Source: Deltaproteobacteria bacterium
GTDB lineage: Bacteria > Desulfobacterota > UBA8473
Length of the DNA stretch: 5,170 nucleotides
Assembly (NCBI GenBank): GCA_030643245.1
Contig: DAOWME010000213.1
Coordinates: 1 to 5,170, forward strand
Direction: 5' to 3'
In this document: positions 1 through 5,170 of the stretch, in pieces
Position numbering within the stretch: position 1 is the first letter of the stretch
Layout: every line of letters starts with the position of its first letter
The notes under the pieces: generated by a model
The model's input: only the letters and a program-made list of their open reading frames with translations
The model's database searches: none
Told to the model about the DNA's origin: nothing
Position numbers and translations under genes: made by a program

Positions 1-1
1 C

Positions 2-2065
2 GGTCCCCCTGGGAGCGGAAAGACCGATGTGGCAAGGAGGATCAGCGGGATATTGGATGATATTGAAGTAGTGGAGAGCTGCCCCTTAAATTGCCGTTTG
101 GAGGATGCCTCATGCCCCTGGTGTCTCGATAAAAAAAGTCGGGGCATTAAATTGTCCAGCTCCATCTTACCCGGTCCGGAGAGGATAAAAAAGGTCCAGG
201 GAAACAGCAGGCTGGTAGTTGAGGACTTGATCGGCGACCTCGATCCTGAGATGGCGATGAAGGAAGGGGCCTATTCAGCAGGCGCCTTTATCCCGGGCAA
301 GCTATTGAGGGCCAATAGAGGCTTCCTGCTGATCGATTTTATCGACAGGGCACCTGAGAGGGTGTTGAACATGATCCTATGCGCCCTTCAAGGTGACACG
401 GTGACTATCGGCGGCCTTGACTATGGGCTCCACCTCGATATGTTGGTGGTCGCTACTGGAAGCGAAAGGGTGTTGAAATCCCTGCCCCTGGATATAGTCG
501 ACTGCTTTGATGCTGTCAGGCTTGATTATGTTAACGAACCTGGCGCTCAGAAGCATATAGTAATGAGTAACCTCGCGCGATGCCATAAGGGGCAATATGT
601 GGATGAGGCTGCAACCGAGAAGGTCGTTGATATCGTAAACAACACCAGAGACCATATAGAAGTGAAAAGGGGTATAAGCACACGGGGTATGATCAAGTTT
701 GCCGATCTTTTGACCTCATTACCCCAGCTCAATATCCATGAGCAAGGAAGGGTGCTCCAGGATGGGTCGATTATATCTCTCCCCCATCGTCTCGAGATTT
801 CCCCCGAGGCTGATACACCCGGGAAGAGGGAGCGGATTATAAGTGAGATCGTGGATGAGGTGATCGGGTTAAGGAAGACGGACATGGAGCTGGTTACCCT
901 CTCTAAAGAGGATCTCCTCATCTTAGTAGAAGAGATGGTAAGTGAGGACGCATTCAGGATTCCATTAAAGTACGGCGCCTTCGACCTGCTGCTGAAAAGG
1001 ATTCACAACTTCCCGGAATCCAGGCTGGCTAAGTTATACGGGGAGACCTTAAAGAGCCTCAGAGAGCTTTACCCCGATCGCTATAGGATGGACAATGTTA
1101 CTGAAGAGTTATTGCGAGAATACGAAGAGGAGAGGAAGAAGGATGAAGGGTTGAAGAGGTTGCTTGAGGAGGAAGCCCTGGTGGAGATGCTCAGCCTTCT
1201 TGAGCAAAAGGATATCCTCGTGCAGGACAGCATGGGGTGGGGCCTGAGTCAAAAGGGAATTACTTTCTTATTGGAGAGGTTGACTCCGAGGCTGTCCGAA
1301 GATAGCTATTTTTACGGATACGGAAAACACAGCACGGGCAAGAAGTCGGTCCTTGGTGAAGGAAAGATTATCGGTAACCGTCACTTTCGCTTTGGAGACA
1401 GGTATCGGGATATATCCCTTAAAGACACCATGCGCGAGGCGATCCGTAATCGCAGGGAGATGGTAACCAGGGAAGATATGATGGTCCTCATCAAAGATAT
1501 CCGCACCAAGATGAACATCGTCATACTCATTGACCTTTCGGGGACTATGCGTCAGATTAAGAAGCTCTGGTATGCCAAGCAGAGCGCCATCGCTTTGACA
1601 CTGGCCACGGCTCGCTTCAACGATAACGTCGGGGTCATCTCCTTTTCGAACCTGGCCGATACTGTGGTAGACCTCAGCAGTAACCCTCACCATGTCACAG
1701 AGAAGGTGCTCGATCTGGAACTCCATGAGAACGCGTTCACCAATATCGGGTTCGGGATATCGAGGGCATGTGCCTTACTGGCTCATCACCCTAAGGGGGA
1801 GGCAAAGCAGCACATAATCCTCATCTCCGATGGGGATGCGACGGCCCCCCACCCCTCTCCGCAAAAACATGCCTTAAGACAGGCGGCAGCAGCGAGACGA
1901 AGGGGTATTACCATGTCGTCCGTTTGTCTTGCCCAGCAGTCCTCGGACCCGGAGTTGATGCGAAGGATAGCCAGGGTTGGTAAAGGGAGAATTTACTATA
2001 TAGGGACGGATGAGCTGGCCTCCACCCTTGTTGAAGAAGCGGCGGCAGTTCATGCCGTATTTTAA
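2..2065 (+). CDS. AAA+ (Mg-chelatase/MoxR-like) ATPase fused to VWA domain, 5'-truncated by window edge
   Basis: The reading frame is open from the first base and opens with a Walker A motif, GPPGSGKT, at nt 2-25. The GTG at 29 is therefore internal and the true start lies upstream. Numbering from the glycine at nt 2, 687 residues are visible. A four-cysteine insert (C27, C31, C38, C41) comes first, then an IGDLDP/PGKLLRANRG stretch typical of ChlI-like ATPases, and the Walker B strand (D112). A sensor-2 arginine (R228) and a PHR-type lid motif follow. Next is a charged helical linker with coiled-coil character (about 365-400), then an RFGD segment. The C-terminal VWA domain (about 504-670) has a complete MIDAS: DLSGT at 511-515, T580 and D610. 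The Walker B glutamate is phenylalanine (F113), sensor 1 reads TGS (152-154) and the arginine-finger position is C168, so ATP hydrolysis may be weak or absent. Related MoxR/VWA proteins remodel or metallate partner enzymes. Acting on the downstream CdhA-like protein is inference; the fold call is secure. Confidence 0.9.
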   Translation, partial: GPPGSGKTDVARRISGILDDIEVVESCPLNCRLEDASCPWCLDKKSRGIKLSSSILPGPERIKKVQGNSRLVVEDLIGDLDPEMAMKEGAYSAGAFIPGKLLRANRGFLLIDFIDRAPERVLNMILCALQGDTVTIGGLDYGLHLDMLVVATGSERVLKSLPLDIVDCFDAVRLDYVNEPGAQKHIVMSNLARCHKGQYVDEAATEKVVDIVNNTRDHIEVKRGISTRGMIKFADLLTSLPQLNIHEQGRVLQDGSIISLPHRLEISPEADTPGKRERIISEIVDEVIGLRKTDMELVTLSKEDLLILVEEMVSEDAFRIPLKYGAFDLLLKRIHNFPESRLAKLYGETLKSLRELYPDRYRMDNVTEELLREYEEERKKDEGLKRLLEEEALVEMLSLLEQKDILVQDSMGWGLSQKGITFLLERLTPRLSEDSYFYGYGKHSTGKKSVLGEGKIIGNRHFRFGDRYRDISLKDTMREAIRNRREMVTREDMMVLIKDIRTKMNIVILIDLSGTMRQIKKLWYAKQSAIALTLATARFNDNVGVISFSNLADTVVDLSSNPHHVTEKVLDLELHENAFTNIGFGISRACALLAHHPKGEAKQHIILISDGDATAPHPSPQKHALRQAAAARRRGITMSSVCLAQQSSDPELMRRIARVGKGRIYYIGTDELASTLVEEAAAVHAVF

Positions 2066-2113
2066 TAGTATAGGAAATTCTTTTCTTGTTATTAGACTTT
2101 CCTGACAAACACG

Positions 2114-2139
2114 ACAACATAGCTGATCAGGTATGTTGT
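2114..2139. promoter_or_regulatory. 26-bp near-perfect dyad, candidate operator or RNA hairpin
   Basis: The outer arms ACAACATA (2114-2121) and TATGTTGT (2132-2139) are exact reverse complements. The core CTGATCAG (2123-2130) is itself palindromic, so 12 of 13 positions pair around the centre at 2126/2127. The only mismatch is G2122 with G2131. It lies 48 bp after the ATPase stop and about 170 bp before the next start. This could be a homodimeric repressor site, or a hairpin at the 3' end of the upstream mRNA. There is no T-run after it, so it is not a standard intrinsic terminator. The symmetry is directly visible; the role is inference. Confidence 0.45.
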
Positions 2140-2153
2140 AAGGATCAACATGC
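2131..2153 (+). repeat. overlapping hairpin sharing one arm with the 26-bp dyad
   Basis: GTATGTTG (2131-2138) can pair over eight positions with CAACATGC (2146-2153), including one G-T wobble, around the 7-nt loop TAAGGAT. The left arm is the same TATGTTG that forms the right arm of the dyad at 2114-2139, so in RNA the two structures exclude each other. Read as DNA, it is three copies of one half-site, CAACAT(A/G), in alternating orientation. The pairing is visible; an attenuator-like or operator role is speculative. Confidence 0.35.
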
Positions 2154-2183
2154 AAGCTGTAGGGTCAAATCCTTATGCCTTAA

Positions 2184-2193
2184 ACCTTGTACC
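2184..2193 (+). repeat. direct repeat ACCTTGTACC, copy 1
   Basis: The 10-mer ACCTTGTACC occurs here and again at 2272-2281, exactly 88 bp later, both in the leader of the small CxxC gene. Flanks differ, so the identity stops at the 10-mer. It could be a paired regulator-binding site or chance. Confidence 0.3.
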
Positions 2194-2271
2194 CTATGCC
2201 ACATTTAAAAATAGATGAAACGATTATCAAGGCCAATTGTTCATTCTTAATTTTTAACTCTTAATTAGCAT

Positions 2272-2281
2272 ACCTTGTACC
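2272..2281 (+). repeat. direct repeat ACCTTGTACC, copy 2
   Basis: Second exact copy of the 10-mer at 2184-2193. This copy lies 9 bp before the Shine-Dalgarno site of the small CxxC gene, so a protein bound here could affect its transcription or, as RNA, its translation. Function not demonstrated. Confidence 0.3.
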
Positions 2282-2290
2282 TTTGATAAA

Positions 2291-2300
2291 AAGGAGGTGA
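2291..2300 (+). promoter_or_regulatory. very strong ribosome binding site for the small CxxC protein
   Basis: AAGGAGGTGA matches the 16S rRNA anti-Shine-Dalgarno sequence over all ten positions, followed by a 9-nt spacer to the ATG at 2310. This is much stronger than the site of the CdhA-like gene (AAGGAG). It fixes the start codon and suggests the small protein is made in quantity. Confidence 0.85.
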
Positions 2301-2309
2301 ATAACCAAT

Positions 2310-2552
2310 ATGTCTGAGGAAAAAATATGCGGTGTCTGCGAGAAGAATGCAGCAACAGACGTTTGTGAAATGTGTGGTATATCATTGTGCGATGGTTGCC
2401 TGCGCAAAGTCAAACTCCAGTCCGGGAACCCTGCCGAACAGCAATTGAACATCGGAATAACCAGTGGGGCAACCCTTTCCACTCTTCGAGCGGGGATAGT
2501 AGTAAAGAAGATATGCGAGAAATGCATGATGGATATAGATGTGGAACCATAA
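2310..2552 (+). CDS. 80-aa zinc-finger-like protein with four CxxC pairs
   Basis: I do not recognise a named family. The protein has eight cysteines in four CxxC pairs: C7/C10, C19/C22, C27/C30 and C69/C72. The first three (C-x2-C-x8-C-x2-C-x4-C-x2-C, residues 7-30) look like a compact zinc finger of the B-box or zinc-ribbon kind. The fourth, near the C-terminus, is separated by about 38 residues poor in cysteine, and could complete a second site. There is no signal peptide or membrane segment, so it should be cytoplasmic. The ATG at 2310 is supported by an ideal ribosome site. The CdhA-like gene starts 60 bp after its stop, with no terminator seen between, so the two are probably cotranscribed. 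A metal carrier, redox partner or small structural subunit for the CdhA-like protein would fit; none is proven. Existence of the gene is well supported by ribosome site and motif regularity. Confidence 0.85.
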   Translation: MSEEKICGVCEKNAATDVCEMCGISLCDGCLRKVKLQSGNPAEQQLNIGITSGATLSTLRAGIVVKKICEKCMMDIDVEP

Positions 2553-2601
2553 AGCAAAGACTATGCCAATATGGGTCATGACGTTTTGAATTCAAAGCTA
2601 G

Positions 2602-2607
2602 AAGGAG
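2602..2607 (+). promoter_or_regulatory. ribosome binding site that selects ATG 2613 for the CdhA-like gene
   Basis: AAGGAG lies 5 nt before the ATG at 2613. The in-frame ATG at 2571 would extend the protein by 14 residues but has no purine-rich site at the right distance, so 2613 is the better start. Confidence 0.75.
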
Positions 2608-2612
2608 AAACT

Positions 2613-5168
2613 ATGGAAAGTATTGAAGATAAACTTATCGGGAAGAGATTTGATCCTGAAAAGAGATTTATCCAATTGGGAGGAACAAAAGTCGATCTTG
2701 CACATCTCTGCAGGGATGCGCGGGGTGTGGAGGATGCCCTTAATCAGGCAATTAAAGAGGACTGGGCAGAAGCGCGCTATAATGATTGGGACACCAGGCT
2801 CTATCCCTTTGCCGAGGCCTCGGATTTGGTTTTACAAGATAAGGCCCTGATTGACAATTATCCTCCGCTCTATACGGATATTCAGACAACATGCAGTGAT
2901 TGTGACTTGGGCCCCTGCGACCTTGAGAATGGAAATACTAGCGGAAAGGGTATCTGCGGCCTCGGATTTGAAGCATTTCAGGCGAGGTTAAGCCTGAGGG
3001 TAGCATGTAGGGGCTGCCGGTCTCAGTTTGTGGATACATCCGACCTGCTCGATTATGCAGTAAAAGAGTTCGGTCCGGATAAAGAGGTAAGCCTCGGTGC
3101 GCGCCATGATATCTCCGACCAGGCCTTAAGTATCGGCATACTGACCGGCCAATATGTGAGGAACCTCTCGCACCTTGAGAAGGCGCTCAGCTATGCTGAT
3201 GCCCAACTCAACAAGCTTTCTCTGGCGAGTTATCAGGGCACAGGGAGCGCGTTCGATTTTGAGAATATGACCTTTCACGCCGGTTCAGTCCTCTTGCTCG
3301 TTCAGAGTATTGCGGAACTAGTCAAGGGCTCCTGCTTCGGTTTCCAGAGAGGCGCGGACAAAGATAAGCTGGAGCTGGATCACTGGCCGCCCCCGAATAT
3401 CGCCTGTGGATTGGGAAATATCGAGGTGGACAAGCCGGTAATCGCCTTTGTGGGAGACAATTTTCTTCCCGCATGGAGCGTCATAAACCGTCTGAAAGAA
3501 AATGGATTAACAGAAGAGTTTGAGGTATGCGCCCCTGGTCCGGTAGGCCTCGACATCGCAAGATTCTATGATCGGGTTCGCATTGTCGGGACGATGGTAA
3601 ATGCGGGAAAGTTTGTCAGGTTTGGTCTTGCCGATGTAATAGTTGCATCAACCGGCTGCAGCCCCCTCGATATCCTGGGGGAGGCGAAGAGATCTGAGAG
3701 CAGGGTAATCTGGGTAAGTCCCCAGGCGCTGGGCGGGCTTCCGGATCGAACGGATGACCCCGGGGAGGAGATCATCGATGATCTGGTTGGCGGGCTTGAT
3801 GCAGTATGGGTGAGAGACGTAGATAAGGCAGGGGAGATAGCCTTAGAGGTTGCGAAGCAAGTGAAGAGAAAAGGGGGTTACCTCTTGTCCGAGGAAAAGG
3901 CCAAGGACGAGGCAAAGAGATGTAAAGACGATTGTGACCTCTGCTTTAATGCTTGCCCTAACGGTCTTCTCATCGGCCAGGCAATAAGGAAGGCAAAAGA
4001 AGAAGGGGTGTCCGCCCTCCATAAGGTGGAAACAGGGTGTTACTTCTGCGGAAAGTGTGATGAGGTATGTCCGGAGAATATCCCGATCCGCGATCTGATT
4101 GTTGCGACGTTGAAGAAAAGGGCGCCGGAAGATAAGTTCGTGATTCGTTCCGGAAGGGGCTCCGTGCCTGAGGACGAGATAGCCCGTTCAGCCTTTACAT
4201 TGATGAATTCCCCCGGTTTCTGCTGGATACTCTCCTGCGGAGGAAGCAGGGACGCTGAGGATGTGGGGTGGCTTGCCAACGAGTTGACGGGCAAGGGGTG
4301 TGTTTCGCTCATCGCAGGTTGTGGGGCCATAGAGGCCGGACGCTATTTCGATGAAGGGCCGGGGAAATTTCTCTTTGAGAAGTATACGTGTGAGTATGCC
4401 GTCAAGAACATATCATCGCTTGGGGGCTGTTCCACCATGGCTATACTACAGGAGTCCAGCGCCCATTGGGCCCGCACAGGCGTCCATATCTCTCATTACG
4501 CCAATTGGGCTGAGGTGGCGGATATAACACACAGGCTGATGGCGCCGCCGGTTGTCCTTTGGGGGAGGTGCCCTGAGAGGATGTATGCAACGGCCGCAGG
4601 CCTTATACGCATGGGACACCAAGTCATAGTGGGACCGAATGCCGGTTTTGAGTGGAAACGATACCTGTTGGGTAACCATTTTGACAGGAGTAAGTGGCAT
4701 GTATGGGATACGTCCGACGGTAGAAAGGTTGAGACTGAACCGGGGCAAGAACATTTGCTTATCCCGGTCGAGACAAAAGAGGAGGCGCTCACAATGTATT
4801 TCGGCCTTCAGCAAAAGCCTGGAGCATCCATCTCTATCATGCGACTCCTCTCATTCACCCCTTACATAGGATCTTATGAAAAATACTTTGGTGAGTTGCC
4901 GGACGACTGGCAGTGGATCGTTACAACTGCATCCGACCTGCCTGTAAGGCATAAGTTCCGTCTCCTCAAAGAGCTGAGTGAAAAATGGGGCTGGGAAACA
5001 GAGGGGGTGGCCATAAAGAAGGCAAGGCATCGGGATGGCCGTCTTCTTACCATAGATGAGTTTGCCCGCGAATACAGCACCCACGAGGCGCGTTTTTTTG
5101 CAAAGACGCCTGAGTTGGTAACAAAGAAGGCAAAGGAAAATCTGAGGAAGGAGGGATACGAGATATGA
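2613..5168 (+). CDS. CdhA-like protein (archaeal-type CO dehydrogenase alpha-subunit family) with altered C-cluster site
   Basis: At 851 residues with two ferredoxin-type motifs, this matches archaeal-type CdhA (about 800 aa) rather than the shorter bacterial CooS/AcsA. Residues 1-85 are unassigned. A helical domain carries B-cluster ligands C94, C97, C102 and C115. A first Rossmann-like domain spans about 272-400, with family signatures KPVI and GLPDRTD. The ferredoxin insert has C437-x3-C441-x2-C444-x3-C448 and C476-x2-C479-x2-C482-x3-C486. A second Rossmann-like domain (about 505-745) and the Cdh-type C-terminal region (about 755-851) follow. At the C-cluster, C349, C542, C570 and C606 are kept. 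D282 replaces the histidine ligand, G309/P310 replace the cysteine ligand, and R656 replaces the catalytic lysine. The relay histidines and the D-cluster cysteine are also gone. Canonical CO oxidation at a Ni-4Fe-5S site is therefore doubtful, so I withhold the symbol cdhA. It probably acts in the cytoplasm as an Fe-S redox protein. Family assignment is firm; function is open. Confidence 0.9.
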   Translation: MESIEDKLIGKRFDPEKRFIQLGGTKVDLAHLCRDARGVEDALNQAIKEDWAEARYNDWDTRLYPFAEASDLVLQDKALIDNYPPLYTDIQTTCSDCDLGPCDLENGNTSGKGICGLGFEAFQARLSLRVACRGCRSQFVDTSDLLDYAVKEFGPDKEVSLGARHDISDQALSIGILTGQYVRNLSHLEKALSYADAQLNKLSLASYQGTGSAFDFENMTFHAGSVLLLVQSIAELVKGSCFGFQRGADKDKLELDHWPPPNIACGLGNIEVDKPVIAFVGDNFLPAWSVINRLKENGLTEEFEVCAPGPVGLDIARFYDRVRIVGTMVNAGKFVRFGLADVIVASTGCSPLDILGEAKRSESRVIWVSPQALGGLPDRTDDPGEEIIDDLVGGLDAVWVRDVDKAGEIALEVAKQVKRKGGYLLSEEKAKDEAKRCKDDCDLCFNACPNGLLIGQAIRKAKEEGVSALHKVETGCYFCGKCDEVCPENIPIRDLIVATLKKRAPEDKFVIRSGRGSVPEDEIARSAFTLMNSPGFCWILSCGGSRDAEDVGWLANELTGKGCVSLIAGCGAIEAGRYFDEGPGKFLFEKYTCEYAVKNISSLGGCSTMAILQESSAHWARTGVHISHYANWAEVADITHRLMAPPVVLWGRCPERMYATAAGLIRMGHQVIVGPNAGFEWKRYLLGNHFDRSKWHVWDTSDGRKVETEPGQEHLLIPVETKEEALTMYFGLQQKPGASISIMRLLSFTPYIGSYEKYFGELPDDWQWIVTTASDLPVRHKFRLLKELSEKWGWETEGVAIKKARHRDGRLLTIDEFAREYSTHEARFFAKTPELVTKKAKENLRKEGYEI
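5148..5154 (+). promoter_or_regulatory. ribosome binding site for the next gene, inside the CdhA-like coding end
   Basis: AAGGAGG sits in the last codons of the CdhA-like gene, 10 nt before the ATG at 5165. Together with the ATGA stop/start overlap, it indicates translational coupling to the next gene. Confidence 0.7.
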
Positions 5169-5170
5169 GC
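5165..5170 (+). CDS. start of a downstream gene, only two codons visible
   Basis: ATG at 5165-5167 overlaps the TGA stop (5166-5168) of the CdhA-like gene in an ATGA junction and has a good ribosome site upstream. Only Met-Ser can be read before the window ends, so the product is unknown. In archaeal-type CODH/ACS operons the gene after cdhA is usually cdhB (epsilon subunit), which makes a CdhB-like protein a reasonable guess, but nothing visible confirms it. Confidence 0.6.

Larger units (their letters stand above)
2066..2309. other. AT-rich intergenic region with dyads and repeats, no gene seen
   Basis: This 244-bp gap separates the ATPase gene from the small CxxC gene. No ORF with a credible ribosome site, tRNA or other RNA gene was recognised. 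It holds a 26-bp dyad, an overlapping hairpin and a repeated ACCTTGTACC, all listed separately. The part nearest the next gene (2241-2270) is very AT-rich, with CTTAATT occurring at 2246-2252 and 2260-2266. TTTAAAAA at 2204-2211 resembles an archaeal TATA box. TTGTTC at 2237-2242 is a possible bacterial -35, but without a good -10. The composition suits a promoter for the downstream genes, yet I cannot place one. No hairpin followed by a T-tract was found. Confidence 0.6.

Noticed and set aside
29..31. GTG as the start codon of the ATPase gene
   Set aside because: The same frame is open to the window edge and encodes a perfect Walker A motif just before it, so the GTG is an internal valine and the gene is truncated.
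2072..2103. AGGAAA/TTTCCT inverted repeat after the ATPase stop as a terminator
   Set aside because: Only six pairs around a 20-nt loop, mostly A-T, with no following T-tract.
2160..2196. TAGGGT/ACCCTA inverted repeat in the gap
   Set aside because: Six pairs around a 25-nt loop is within chance expectation and has no supporting context.
2187..2216. TTGTAC with ATAGAT, or TTTAAAAA alone, as a promoter
   Set aside because: The -10 match is poor at acceptable spacing, and the TATA-like element would only matter in an archaeon, which I cannot establish.
2571..2612. ATG 2571 as start of the CdhA-like gene
   Set aside because: No suitable ribosome site precedes it, whereas AAGGAG lies 5 nt before ATG 2613.
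4446..4814. Antisense open frames over the CdhA-like gene, and similar ones elsewhere
   Set aside because: They lie inside a well-supported coding gene, lack recognisable motifs and look like shadows of the real frame.
2613..5168. Calling the gene a normal CO dehydrogenase (cdhA)
   Set aside because: Fold and family agree, but the C-cluster His and one Cys, the catalytic Lys, the relay His and the D-cluster Cys are all replaced.

Overview
The window reads like accessory energy-metabolism DNA from a strict anaerobe. All genes lie on the + strand. The last and largest gene belongs to the archaeal-type (Cdh) carbon monoxide dehydrogenase alpha-subunit family, which is found in methanogens, Archaeoglobi and many anaerobic bacteria that use the Wood-Ljungdahl pathway. 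The strong purine-rich Shine-Dalgarno sites fit either domain. I cannot decide between an archaeon and an anaerobic bacterium (for example Desulfobacterota or a related candidate phylum) from these 5.2 kb.

Layout. Positions 1-2065 hold the 3' part of a gene for an AAA+ (magnesium-chelatase/MoxR type) ATPase fused to a von Willebrand A (VWA) domain. The window edge cuts it exactly at its Walker A motif. Positions 2066-2309 are an AT-rich gap with a 26-bp near-perfect dyad, an overlapping second hairpin and a repeated 10-mer. Positions 2310-2552 encode an 80-residue protein with four CxxC pairs, behind an almost ideal Shine-Dalgarno site. Positions 2613-5168 encode an 851-residue CdhA-like protein. 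A further gene starts at 5165, overlapping the CdhA-like stop by ATGA, and leaves the window after two codons.

Main point. The CdhA-like protein keeps the fold, the B-cluster cysteines and two ferredoxin-like cluster motifs. By an alignment to CdhA/CooS made from memory, it has lost the residues that make a CO dehydrogenase work. The histidine and cysteine that hold the unique iron of the Ni-Fe-S C-cluster, the catalytic lysine, the histidine proton relay and the D-cluster cysteine are all replaced. Four cysteines at the C-cluster position remain, which is enough for an ordinary Fe-S cluster. The upstream ATPase is also non-standard: Walker A and the VWA metal site are intact, but the Walker B glutamate, sensor-1 asparagine and arginine finger are replaced.

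Working model (inference). MoxR/VWA pairs elsewhere act as chaperones for metalloenzyme maturation, and the small CxxC protein could carry metal or redox equivalents. The three genes may therefore be a maturation-plus-enzyme module in which a CODH scaffold has been reused for another reaction or for electron transfer, rather than a standard CO dehydrogenase/acetyl-CoA synthase operon.
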